The notes beneath the pieces are model-generated. The model was not told the DNA's origin, did no database searches, and saw only the letters and a list, made by a program, of their open reading frames with translations. Below are positions 36,758 through 44,219 of a DNA stretch of 62,289 nt, piece by piece. The stretch is from positions 1 to 62,289 of IMG/VR virus record IMGVR_UViG_3300046009_002641; one strand, written 5' to 3'. Every line of letters starts with the position of its first letter. The first letter of the stretch is position 1. The position numbers were made by a program, and so were the translations under genes. Source of the stretch: a virus.

Positions 36758-38541
36758 TGGCTGGCGAACCTACCTTTGAAGAACTTGACGCCCTTTTTGG
36801 TGGGGGCGCAGGTTCTGGCGCTGGCCCTTCTGAGCAAGCCCAGTCAGGGCCGTCTCAGGAAGAAATGCAGAGGCTTTTTGAAGAAGAAGCCATGCGCCAA
36901 AAGGCTCAGGAAAACGCCAGTTATCTACCGCAGGCTGGCGCTTTTGTAACCGGTGTAGGTTCCACCATTCCATTTGCTAAAGACGTTGCTGCTGGCCTTA
37001 AAACTGGGGCTTCATATCTTTGGGGCAATGAGCTTGAGGGAACTGCCGGAGAGCGGTTTGAGCAGGCTAAGCGTCGTCAGGAACAAGCTCAGCAGATATT
37101 AGGTGAGGAATATCCCCTCACCCAAACGGCGGGCATGGCGACGGGTATTGGCGCTCAGATCATGGCCCCCGGCACTAGGGCTTTGGCCGCTGGTGAGCGG
37201 GCTGCGGCTGAAATGGCTGGTGAAGCGGTTCCCAAGATGCTGGCTCCGGCTGCCCGTGGTGCGGTTCATGTCGGCGCAGGTGCTGGGGTTGGTGCGGCCT
37301 ATGGCGCTGGTGAAGGCGTTACACTTGAGGAACGCGCACAAAATGCGCTTATCGGCGCTGGGGTTGGCGCGGCTGGCGCTGCCGCTGCTCCCATCGTTGG
37401 GACCATAGCTAGGCCGATTGGTCAGAAACTTGGATTTATTAAGCCGACGCCCGGTGTAATGTCCAAAGATGAATTGTTCGATGCTGCCCGTGATGCTTAT
37501 AAAGCTTCAGAAAGCCAAGGCATTATGGTCCAGCCTAGTGAAATTAAGAACGCTTACGACCGAATCAGAAGCAACCTCACAGACCTTGGCTACCATCAAA
37601 AAAATCAGCCTGAGGTTCAAGTTGCTTTAGATGAGCTTTATAAGCTTAGTATGCCTACGATGCAGGGTCGCCCTAATTACACGACGCTAAAAGGCATTGA
37701 TATCATCAATCAAATAGCCCGTAACGCTTCTTCCAGTCCTAATGCTCAAACACGGCTTATGGGCAAAGCATTCCATGAAGGCATAGATGACCTTTTGGAT
37801 AGGTTAAGTCCTCAGAACGTGATTGGCGGCAACGCTCCTGAAGCTGTTAAGTCTTTGCAGGAAGCCCGAAACTATTGGAAGCTTGCGCGTAAGACCCAAA
37901 AAGTTGAGGATATTATTGATAACGCTATCCTTGAAACGGCATCTACTGGTTCTGGTGGCAACATCAATAATAAACTTAAGCAAGCCATCACTAAAATTAT
38001 AAAAGAAAATAAACGCAAGCCCGGCGGATGGACGCCCGATGAGCTTGCCGCAATGCGCGCTGTTGTTGAGCCGTCTGCTGGACGTGATCTCGCCCGTTTG
38101 TTTGGTAAGATTGCTCCGGGCGGCAACGGACTTCACGCGCTTCTTGAGCTTGGAGCGGTTGCACACAATCCGAAATTTGCTCCGTTGATTGCTGGTGGCC
38201 AGTTGTCGAAAGCATATGCTGATCGTGCAACTGCGGCGGCGGTTGATGATCTTCTTGAGCTTATCCGCGTTGGTGGACTGAGGAAGAACATGCCCAGAAA
38301 GAATCCTACATCCGCTGTTAAGGCAAAAAATGTCGGCATAGGCGCTACCCTTTCCGGTATGCAGCCTTGGGAGCGTGAAGAGCGCAAGTCTGGCGGTAAG
38401 GTTTACCCTGCCAAGCGCCTTACCCTTTTAGAAAGGGCTGCCCGCAAAGCTCATGCTGAATTGGCCGAAGGCTCAAAGCCTCTAATGAATATGTCGGATG
38501 AACATATCGCTGCTGGCCTGAATAACGCTAAAGAAGGATAA
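36757..38541 (+). CDS. Internal virion / ejection protein
   Basis: 594 residues. The N terminus is acidic and Gly-rich; residues about 50-230 contain Ala/Gly-rich amphipathic and membrane-active stretches (GAGAGVGAAYGAGEG, LIGAGVGAAGAAAAPIVGTI). The rest is helical. Near the C terminus RKSGGKVYPAKR carries the Gly-Gly motif seen in neighbouring proteins, followed by a helix ending LMNMSDEHIAAGL. This resembles the pore-forming ejection proteins of podoviruses. It overlaps the stop of the giant protein by one base. Confidence 0.7.
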   Translation: MAGEPTFEELDALFGGGAGSGAGPSEQAQSGPSQEEMQRLFEEEAMRQKAQENASYLPQAGAFVTGVGSTIPFAKDVAAGLKTGASYLWGNELEGTAGERFEQAKRRQEQAQQILGEEYPLTQTAGMATGIGAQIMAPGTRALAAGERAAAEMAGEAVPKMLAPAARGAVHVGAGAGVGAAYGAGEGVTLEERAQNALIGAGVGAAGAAAAPIVGTIARPIGQKLGFIKPTPGVMSKDELFDAARDAYKASESQGIMVQPSEIKNAYDRIRSNLTDLGYHQKNQPEVQVALDELYKLSMPTMQGRPNYTTLKGIDIINQIARNASSSPNAQTRLMGKAFHEGIDDLLDRLSPQNVIGGNAPEAVKSLQEARNYWKLARKTQKVEDIIDNAILETASTGSGGNINNKLKQAITKIIKENKRKPGGWTPDELAAMRAVVEPSAGRDLARLFGKIAPGGNGLHALLELGAVAHNPKFAPLIAGGQLSKAYADRATAAAVDDLLELIRVGGLRKNMPRKNPTSAVKAKNVGIGATLSGMQPWEREERKSGGKVYPAKRLTLLERAARKAHAELAEGSKPLMNMSDEHIAAGLNNAKEG

Positions 38542-38546
38542 GAACG

Positions 38547-39167
38547 GTGCCTGATACATATACATCCGGTAAGCTTGGGCTTATCGAACCTTCTCGCGGC
38601 GCTTATGTCGATACATGGGATGAGCCGCTATACGCCAACTGGCAGACGCTTGAGGCGGCTATTTCGGGAACGACAACCCTGAGCTTGTCAAATTCCAACG
38701 TCATCCTTACTGTCCCGACTTTCCCTTCTTACACAGACCCGCCAACTGTTTCCACTTCGGCTCAGAACTTACGCTTATATCTAACTGGAACATTGCTGGC
38801 CAATCTCACGATCTTTATTCCGTCAACCATTGGCGGATTCTGGATTATTGATGACGCAACTTCCGGATCATTTACTGTAACAATTAAGACGACTGCTGTT
38901 GGCTCCGTTGGTGTCAATTCTGTTCAGGGTAAAACCCTCACAGTTTTTAGTAACGGAACAAACATCCGACTTGCCGATAGTGGTAATATTCCTGCCGTTG
39001 CCACAAATGCGGTCGCGGGTCTTGTCACTCAGGGTCTCTTGACTGGAAACTGCGTTAACTTGGATGCTAACGCCAAAATCCCCTATCAGGCAGACAAGTA
39101 TATTATTTCTTCTAGCGACCCTGATCCCGCTCAAGGTTCACAGAACTGGCTCTGGATGAAAGTCTAA
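38547..39167 (+). CDS. Short tail fibre protein
   Basis: 206 residues from a GTG start. The N terminus (GKLGLIEPSRGAYVDTWDEPLYANW) is a common podoviral fibre opening. The middle is beta-rich, and the end PYQADKYIISSSDPDPAQGSQNWLW is a typical fibre tip phrase. It lies immediately after the ejection genes. Confidence 0.7.
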   Translation: MPDTYTSGKLGLIEPSRGAYVDTWDEPLYANWQTLEAAISGTTTLSLSNSNVILTVPTFPSYTDPPTVSTSAQNLRLYLTGTLLANLTIFIPSTIGGFWIIDDATSGSFTVTIKTTAVGSVGVNSVQGKTLTVFSNGTNIRLADSGNIPAVATNAVAGLVTQGLLTGNCVNLDANAKIPYQADKYIISSSDPDPAQGSQNWLWMKV

Positions 39168-39170
39168 CCT

Positions 39171-39857
39171 ATGCCTTTATGGGTTAAAAACTCTGGGTCT
39201 TGGACTCAGCCTTCCGCCTTATATGTAAAAGATAGCGGATCGTGGAAAAGAGTGTTTGTCCTTTGGGTAAAAGATTCTGGGTCGTGGAAAAAGGTTTTCC
39301 CGGTTGCTGGGTCTATCACCTATACCGGTAGCAACACTTTTACCGTCCCGGCCTATGAGTATTTAACAGTTACCTGTTATGGCTCAGGCGGAGGCGGTGG
39401 TGGTGGCGGCTCTAACGACGGCTTTTCGTCTGGTGCTTATGGTGGCGACGGCGGCACGGGTGGCAGTGTATATTTTTCATCGTCTACTACTGTCATCGCA
39501 AACGGCGGCGGCGGTGGTTATGGTGGCGGCGACTTCTTTGCTGGGTTCCCTCGCAATCCCGGACAACCCGGATTTGCTGGCGGCGGATCAGGTGGAACTG
39601 TTGTTTCAGGTGGCGGCGTTGGCGGCGGTGGCGGCGGTGGCGGTAACGGTGGTTACAATGGCGGCTCCGGTGGCTCTGGTGGCCGCACTACCAAAACTTG
39701 GTATGTTTCAGATGCTGGCGCTCCCGCAATTGGCGGCTCCATCAGTGTAGTTGTTAATGGTGGTGGTGGTGGTGGTGCCGGCGGCAACGACGCAGGAACC
39801 AGAGGCGGCAACGGCGGAACAGGTTCGACCGGCTATGTAGTGGTCAACTGGACATGA
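39171..39857 (+). CDS. Glycine-rich tail fibre tip protein
   Basis: 228 residues. Three short N-terminal repeats (WVKNSGSW, YVKDSGSWK, WVKDSGSWKK) precede a beta strand and then about 150 residues of poly-Gly with strands (GSGGGGGGGGS, GGGVGGGGGGGGNGG). Glycine-rich fibre tips of this type bind surface receptors in other phages. The stop overlaps the start of a tiny membrane protein. Confidence 0.75.
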   Translation: MPLWVKNSGSWTQPSALYVKDSGSWKRVFVLWVKDSGSWKKVFPVAGSITYTGSNTFTVPAYEYLTVTCYGSGGGGGGGGSNDGFSSGAYGGDGGTGGSVYFSSSTTVIANGGGGGYGGGDFFAGFPRNPGQPGFAGGGSGGTVVSGGGVGGGGGGGGNGGYNGGSGGSGGRTTKTWYVSDAGAPAIGGSISVVVNGGGGGGAGGNDAGTRGGNGGTGSTGYVVVNWT

Positions 39858-39979
39858 TGCACCCAGACCATTACGATTTTCTTATGCGCTTATGTAAGTG
39901 CGTGGCGGTCGTTTGGTTGTGCATACTTTGCTACAAGCTTGGACAGGGCATATACCACGAATTAAGGACCATACAATGA
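39854..39979 (+). CDS. Tiny membrane protein of the lysis cassette
   Basis: 41 residues (MMHPDHYDFLMRLCK, then CVAVVWLCILCY, then a short tail), too short for routine ORF calls. It overlaps the previous stop (ATGA) and, by ATGA again, the start of the endolysin, so it is tightly coupled. It has one hydrophobic span of about 12-15 residues with several Cys. A pinholin, antiholin or endolysin partner is possible. The overlap arrangement is the main evidence that it is real. Confidence 0.5.
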   Translation: MMHPDHYDFLMRLCKCVAVVWLCILCYKLGQGIYHELRTIQ

Positions 39980-40518
39980 ATATGGATTATTTCTTCGACC
40001 GCATCCGACGTGCTGTTTTTGGCGGTAAGCTTAACCAAAAGCAGGTTGACGGAATCAATCGCATCGTCGCTTATCGTGATGCAAACTGGCCAAAAATGTC
40101 TGATGCGGAATTGGCTTATCTTTTGGCCACGGTTACTCACGAAACTGCTTTTACGATGCAGCCGATCAAGGAGATGGGCTCTCCGGCTTATTTTAAAACA
40201 AAGCGCTATGCCCCTGACTGGATCGGGCGTGGATTGATTCAAATCACTTGGAAATATAATTACGTCAAATTCGGAATTGCAAACAATCCTGATTCGGCCC
40301 TTTCTTGGCCGGTGTCTTTGGATATTGCGTTCCGTGGCATGATCTTTGGTATGTTCACTGGCAAAAAGCTGGCTGATTATATCAAGCCGGGCAAGACGCC
40401 TGACTTTGTTGGCGCTCGCCGCATCATTAATGGGACAGATAGGGCAAAGCTGATTGCTGGCTATGCTCAGTCTTACCTTGACGCACTAACCCAAGCCAAA
40501 CAAGGACCGGGAAAATGA
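39976..40518 (+). CDS. Endolysin, GH19-like (chitinase/lysozyme family)
   Basis: I chose the ATG at 39976, giving 180 residues. The pattern QVDGINRIVAYRD ... ELAYLLATVTHETAFTMQPI places the catalytic Glu in HET. It continues with DWIGRGLIQITWKYNY and ends FVGARRIINGTDRAKLIAGYAQ, as in phage GH19-like lysins that cleave peptidoglycan glycan strands. No signal peptide, so it should need a holin. Its neighbours on both sides overlap by ATGA, forming the lysis cassette. Confidence 0.8.
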   Translation: MNMDYFFDRIRRAVFGGKLNQKQVDGINRIVAYRDANWPKMSDAELAYLLATVTHETAFTMQPIKEMGSPAYFKTKRYAPDWIGRGLIQITWKYNYVKFGIANNPDSALSWPVSLDIAFRGMIFGMFTGKKLADYIKPGKTPDFVGARRIINGTDRAKLIAGYAQSYLDALTQAKQGPGK

Positions 40519-40655
40519 AAGAAACTTTCGCATATCTGCTGATGGCAGCCATGTATTCTGTCATGTTATTGAGCGTAAGTATGTTGGCAGGTTGCGAAAG
40601 CGCCAAGTTCTATGAGTGTTTGGCTAGGGATCGAACATCAAACCCCTGCAATTAG
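40515..40655 (+). CDS. Small lipoprotein in the lysis cassette
   Basis: 46 residues from an ATGA overlap with the endolysin stop. A signal sequence ends in a lipobox (LLSVSMLAGC) and is followed by a 21-residue mature part with two more Cys. No ORF caller with a usual length cutoff would report it. A second outer-membrane lipoprotein, besides the o-spanin at 41040, is unusual in one cassette; it might be a superinfection-exclusion or lysis accessory peptide. Confidence 0.6.
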   Translation: MKETFAYLLMAAMYSVMLLSVSMLAGCESAKFYECLARDRTSNPCN

Positions 40656-40664
40656 GAGATTAAA

Positions 40665-40868
40665 ATGAACAAGCTTTTAGTGAACTGGAAAACGACGGTT
40701 TCTGGCCTCATCCCGTTAGCTGCGTATGCTCTCAACTACGCTGGCCTGTGGCCGTCTGTGATTCCGCTTCCGCCGTTTGATCAGGTTTGGCCTTTCGTTA
40801 TGGCGATTGTCGGCGTTGGTGGCGCTGCTAAAGATAGCAACGTCACGGGCGGATCGGTTCAGCAGTGA
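40665..40868 (+). CDS. Probable holin
   Basis: 67 residues after AGGAGATTAAA. MNKLLVNWKTTVSGLIPLAAYAL starts a first hydrophobic segment, and VWPFVMAIVGVGGAAKDSNVTGG a second, giving two transmembrane helices and the C-terminal phrase KDSNVTGG common among small phage holins. It would form the membrane holes that release the endolysin. Confidence 0.72.
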   Translation: MNKLLVNWKTTVSGLIPLAAYALNYAGLWPSVIPLPPFDQVWPFVMAIVGVGGAAKDSNVTGGSVQQ

Positions 40869-41080
40869 GTATCCTCATCTCCGTCCTCATTGGCGTTCTG
40901 ATATTGGTTTATCTGCTTGTGCGGGTAGCCATGGCTGTATCTGAGGAAATGGGGAAGCTTGAGGAGCAGAAGGACCGTCTAAAAAAAGACAAGGAGCTAG
41001 CCGACAAACGCGCTGCGGAAATGCTCAAGGAGAAAACCCGTGGCGAGGTTGTTGACGATCTTCGTAATGGCAAGTTCTAG
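40865..41080 (+). CDS. Inner-membrane spanin (i-spanin)
   Basis: 71 residues from a GTG that overlaps the holin stop. One N-terminal transmembrane helix (ILISVLIGVLILVYLLVRVAM) is followed by a charged coiled coil (EEQKDRLKKDKELADKRAA). Its 3' part overlaps the start of a lipoprotein in another frame, the classic Rz/Rz1 arrangement, so it should bridge the periplasm to that partner. Confidence 0.72.
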   Translation: MSILISVLIGVLILVYLLVRVAMAVSEEMGKLEEQKDRLKKDKELADKRAAEMLKEKTRGEVVDDLRNGKF

Positions 41081-41261
41081 CTTGGCCGGTTGTTCTACGC
41101 AGCTTAACACGGGGAGCGGCTGCCCCCCGTTAGTTCAATATAGCGCCCAGACACAGCGCCGGGCCGCTGATGAGCTTGAACGGCTTCCTAAAGATTCCGC
41201 TGTTGCTCAGATGATAGTGGACTACAAAAAGACCCGTGACGCCTGCCGCATTACGATGTGA
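41040..41261 (+). CDS. Outer-membrane lipoprotein spanin (o-spanin)
   Basis: 73 residues from a GTG at 41040 inside the i-spanin gene. This start gives a proper signal peptide (MARLLTIFVMASSSLAGC) with lipobox; the ATG at 41067 would leave too short a signal. The mature part is a short helix (QRRAADELERL, then MIVDYKKTRDAC). Embedded start, lipobox and gene order support the spanin pair. Its 3' end overlaps the convergent gene by 11 bases. Confidence 0.72.
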   Translation: MARLLTIFVMASSSLAGCSTQLNTGSGCPPLVQYSAQTQRRAADELERLPKDSAVAQMIVDYKKTRDACRITM

Positions 41262-41874
41262 GAGCGTTAACAGTAGAAACCACAGCATCCATGCGGGCAG
41301 TCTGAATCAAAGGCTTTCCGTAAGGGTCTTTAGGGTCTTGGGCCAACCATTGAACCGCTACAGGCCCAACCCCTTCAGCCATCCAATAACGCGCCCCAGC
41401 GCCCGGCTTGCCATCCCATGATTGGAGATAGGTAAACTGTATCACATTCTGATACATCTCCCCTGTTTGAACGCGGAACTTGCTAAGCAAGTTTTCCATA
41501 TGGACGATCTGGATACCCTTAGCCAAGGCTGGGGGCCAAGACTGAAACGGGTCCATTTTGGGGTAGGTCACTAAATCCTGCCCTATGTCGTAGTATTCGC
41601 CCCATGCAATCGGCGGCTTCATCACGACCTTTTTGCCCGGATAATCATCCCGCCATTCGTTGATTCCGCTACCGACGTTGTAGCGGTAATACCAAGTGTC
41701 TTTCCATGTCAGGTGAGCGTCATAGTCGATATAGAGCATCGAATCAGTGCCCTTGTCGTATGAAAAGACAGCGGTGATCGGAGGCATACTGTCATCGACT
41801 GCCGTATAATCAAACCGGCGAAGCTCTGCTGTTTTGAACAAAGGCCAATAGGCTGGCATGAATATCTTGGACAT
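41251..41874 (-). CDS. Hypothetical early protein, aromatic-rich
   Basis: 207 residues from the second ATG (41874), eight bases after GGGG. Rich in Trp and Tyr (WKDTWYYRYNVGSG, WGEYYDIGQ), with an acidic beta-type middle (YDKGTDSMLYIDYDAHL). I do not recognise the family. It is the last gene of the leftward early operon and runs into the lysis genes tail-to-tail with no terminator visible between them. Confidence 0.65.
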   Translation of the reverse strand: MSKIFMPAYWPLFKTAELRRFDYTAVDDSMPPITAVFSYDKGTDSMLYIDYDAHLTWKDTWYYRYNVGSGINEWRDDYPGKKVVMKPPIAWGEYYDIGQDLVTYPKMDPFQSWPPALAKGIQIVHMENLLSKFRVQTGEMYQNVIQFTYLQSWDGKPGAGARYWMAEGVGPVAVQWLAQDPKDPYGKPLIQTARMDAVVSTVNALTS

Positions 41875-41931
41875 GGTCATTTCCCCATAATTGTTGTCCT
41901 ATCAAATACCCTTTCAAAATGCGCCATTTCA

Positions 41932-42606
41932 TCATCTCCATTCTTTCTCTGTGTTATAATCTTCTTCCCGCTCAAGATCCTTTCGGCACGGCGGAATCCA
42001 GACAAATTTAGTGCGTGTGCCAATATTCCCATCGGCTTTTGATCCCCAAACAAGCCAGCAATAAGCCGTTGCTGTTGAGGCATTTTTGTCAACGCGCGCT
42101 TTGACCATGGGAACGCGCTCACTAAACTGTCCAATGATGTCCGGGGGGCTGACACCATAGAGTTGATTAAAGCGTCGAACTCCTTCCAAGAAGCTGGTTC
42201 GAACAAGAACTGCAACAGACTTTCTGGTTCTGCGGCTGTGGTTAATAAAATCATGCGCTCTTTTGAATGGTGGGTTTGTAATGACCCATTCAATATTAGC
42301 TGGCTCAAACTTTCCGGATGTATAATCGCAAGATCCGTGTTGTCCGTTCCAACCATAATCTGCGATGTCTGTTGACAGAACGGATTTGAAATATTCACTA
42401 AGTGGACGGGACATAAATCCTCTGCCACATGCTGGTTCCCATACACTAGAGCGCTGGATTCCATGGCCAAACTCACTTGGTTTAATGACATGCTCCATCA
42501 GAGCGCGCGTGGCCCATGGAGGGGTTGGGAAATCATCTAAGCTGTTTTGAGGCTCATGCCGTCTGGCGACGACCGCGTGAGACATGCCGGGCCCTAAATC
42601 AACCAT
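41932..42606 (-). CDS. N6-adenine DNA methyltransferase (gamma-type order)
   Basis: 224 residues from the ATG at 42606, eight bases after GGAGGT. SAM-binding motif I is WEPACGRGFMS; the catalytic motif IV is WVITNPPF. Motif I before IV places it in the gamma group, unlike CcrM (beta). The N terminus reads EPQNSLDDFPTPPWATRALME, a phrase common in small phage methyltransferases without a separate target-recognition domain. It may protect phage DNA or mark promoters. No partner nuclease of a restriction pair is adjacent. Confidence 0.8.
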   Translation of the reverse strand: MVDLGPGMSHAVVARRHEPQNSLDDFPTPPWATRALMEHVIKPSEFGHGIQRSSVWEPACGRGFMSRPLSEYFKSVLSTDIADYGWNGQHGSCDYTSGKFEPANIEWVITNPPFKRAHDFINHSRRTRKSVAVLVRTSFLEGVRRFNQLYGVSPPDIIGQFSERVPMVKARVDKNASTATAYCWLVWGSKADGNIGTRTKFVWIPPCRKDLEREEDYNTEKEWR

Positions 42607-42805
42607 TGCCGGCGACCTCCGGGCCATCAGGGATAACGACGTTTTCAACGTCCAGCTTTTCCCATTCGTCCGTTCCGCGCTGAACCTGAAGCTCCCAGCC
42701 GGCAAGCACATAACTGTCCATGCCGTTCTGATCCGGCTGAATCTTCCATTGCTGAAGAACGCGAATGTCCGTTAGTGCCGGAATTTTGGTTTTACGGGTT
42801 GCCAT
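42599..42805 (-). CDS. Small hypothetical early protein
   Basis: 68 residues: a basic N terminus (MATRKTKIPALTD), then a beta part (SYVLAGWELQVQRGTDEWEKL). It overlaps the methyltransferase start by 8 bases and the ClpP-like gene by 14, so it is in one coupled operon with both. Confidence 0.6.
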   Translation of the reverse strand: MATRKTKIPALTDIRVLQQWKIQPDQNGMDSYVLAGWELQVQRGTDEWEKLDVENVVIPDGPEVAGNG

Positions 42806-43286
42806 AGAACTTGCTCCTGATTGATGCGATCAAAGATGAGATTGGATTATTGACTGCAAGCGGATGGCTTACAGGTTTGGTTTTGACAACCCGGTAGCCG
42901 TCGCAGGGCTTGATCCCCAGACTAACAAGGTCGGAATAATGCAGGGTGGTTCTTGCATTATAGGTAGTCTGGATATTGGGCTCCAGACGCTGACGGACTT
43001 TGTCAGGCAGGCTATTCATCATAACGGCTGTGATGTCGGGTCTACGGACGCCGGTATCCGCCTCATAAGCTTGATGGGCTTTGACCACGGCATTGGGGCC
43101 AACGCAGACGTTGGGAACCGACAGGGCCAGAACACAAGCTGACCGGCAGGAGCCAAGGATCTTAACCTTGCGGCCCTCTAGCCGATATTGCATGGCCATC
43201 TGCTGGTATTTAGTTACCAGACCGCCGCCATCCTCATAGATGGCTACCGGGGCATTGTTTGGTGGGGGTGTAGTAAAATCGCCCAT
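42792..43286 (-). CDS. ClpP/crotonase-like serine protease homologue
   Basis: Start at 43286, five bases after GGAGG, gives 164 residues. YEDGGGLVTKYQQMAMQYRLEG then GSCRSACVLALSV matches ClpP-class proteins, with Ser of SACVLAL in the nucleophile position and KAHQAY supplying the His. Related bacterial proteins are often periplasmic, but no signal peptide is seen here, so it may act in the cytoplasm. The operator-promoter at 43307-43334 lies immediately upstream. Confidence 0.68.
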   Translation of the reverse strand: MGDFTTPPPNNAPVAIYEDGGGLVTKYQQMAMQYRLEGRKVKILGSCRSACVLALSVPNVCVGPNAVVKAHQAYEADTGVRRPDITAVMMNSLPDKVRQRLEPNIQTTYNARTTLHYSDLVSLGIKPCDGYRVVKTKPVSHPLAVNNPISSLIASIRSKFYGNP

Positions 43287-43306
43287 GATGTCCTCCATTC
43301 CCCACC

Positions 43307-43334
43307 AATGTAATCTTATCTGACAAAATGTCAA
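43307..43334 (-). promoter_or_regulatory. Early promoter with operator motif
   Basis: On the minus strand TTGACA (43334-43329), ttt, TGTCAGATAAGAT, and a -10 TACATT (43312-43307) with a 16-base spacer. TGACA-N3-TGTCA is a perfect inverted repeat. It reads into the ClpP-like gene. Confidence 0.7.
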
Positions 43335-43335
43335 A

Positions 43336-43689
43336 TTACTTCTTAGGGCTAGCCCCGCTGGGTTGCGTGGCGGCGACGGTTGTGGCGATTTCGGCCTCCA
43401 GACCCTTTTCCAGAATGTCGTTGATCCGTGACATTGTGGGATTGTGGGGCTGGGTGGCTGACACTAAAGGGGCGTGGTCTCCTCCTTCAGAGTAGTCATT
43501 AACCGCCAAGGCAAGCGCCTTTTCAATGATCCGCTCACGGCGCACCTCATCATCCGTATAGGGCGCATCAGCGCGACCATGGGCCTCACGAGAAGCCTGA
43601 ACCGCATTGCGGGCGATCGACCGGCAACGGGTTTCAAGATCAACGCTAGACCCCGTCACAACGGACAAGCGCGCAACATCAAGACTCAT
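43336..43689 (-). CDS. Hypothetical early protein
   Basis: 117 residues, mostly helical and charged (SIARNAVQASREAHGR, DDEVRRERIIEKALALAV), with an Ala/Thr/Pro-rich C terminus. Its start overlaps the end of the small membrane protein upstream. No family recognised. Confidence 0.62.
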   Translation of the reverse strand: MSLDVARLSVVTGSSVDLETRCRSIARNAVQASREAHGRADAPYTDDEVRRERIIEKALALAVNDYSEGGDHAPLVSATQPHNPTMSRINDILEKGLEAEIATTVAATQPSGASPKK

Positions 43690-43852
43690 TTTCGTTCTCC
43701 TTTTGCACTTGGATAATAGTGTTTACTTTTGGACCAGTGCGCTGCCCAAAAGGATTTCTACGGATTCTCTGTCTAAGAACGCTAAATACGCCGGACGCAG
43801 ACAAAGCCATGAATAGGCCGGTGAGACCCATCCCAATGTAGACCAAACTCAT
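43679..43852 (-). CDS. Small single-span membrane protein
   Basis: 57 residues: one transmembrane helix (LVYIGMGLTGLFMALSASGVF) and a basic tail (SVLRQRIRRNPFGQR). It starts in an ATGA overlap with the secreted protein upstream and overlaps the next gene downstream, so it is a coupled member of that operon. It is short and easily missed. Confidence 0.6.
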   Translation of the reverse strand: MSLVYIGMGLTGLFMALSASGVFSVLRQRIRRNPFGQRTGPKVNTIIQVQKENENES

Positions 43853-44163
43853 TCGTAGGCTTCCAGCCCATAACCCAGATCATCGCTGGAGCTAAGGTAA
43901 GGATCGGCCTCATCAAACGGGCCGCCATAGACGCGGGGGGCATCTACAGAAAATTCATTCAACCCGCTGTAGGGGCTGAAACGGTTTCCATAGGGTCCAA
44001 AGCGGTTGCAGGGGCTGTCCGGGTAAAAGCAATTGTTCCACTTTGACCACGGGTTACGAACGCCGTCCGGGGCAAACTGGTTGCGAGATAAGCTTCCAAT
44101 GTAATCGTCGGCCATGGCGGTAGTAGACGCCAATAAGGTGACGGCCAGAATCAATTTACGCAT
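43849..44163 (-). CDS. Secreted early protein with Tyr/Pro/Gly-rich mature part
   Basis: Start at 44163 after AATGGAGGATGAC gives 104 residues. A signal peptide (MRKLILAVTLLASTTAMA) is followed by a mature chain with repeats of Asn-Arg-Phe-x-Pro-Tyr type (NPWSKWNNCFYP, RFGPYGNRFSPYSG). Exported phage early proteins can change the cell surface, for example to block later infection; that role is inference. It is the first gene after the operator-promoter at 44192. Confidence 0.65.
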   Translation of the reverse strand: MRKLILAVTLLASTTAMADDYIGSLSRNQFAPDGVRNPWSKWNNCFYPDSPCNRFGPYGNRFSPYSGLNEFSVDAPRVYGGPFDEADPYLSSSDDLGYGLEAYE

Positions 44164-44191
44164 GTCATCCTCCATTCTGCTAGTGTTTGCT

Positions 44192-44219
44192 AGCATACTC
44201 ATATCTTACAGGATGTCAA
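44192..44219 (-). promoter_or_regulatory. Early promoter with operator motif
   Basis: Minus strand TTGACA (44219-44214), tcc, TGTAAGATA, then TATGCT (44197-44192) with 16 bases between -35 and -10. It drives the secreted protein and the small membrane protein. Confidence 0.7.

Noticed and set aside
41877-42491. 204-residue leftward ORF inside the methyltransferase gene
   Set aside because: It lies in another frame of a gene with clear motifs I and IV and has no family pattern, so it is a shadow.
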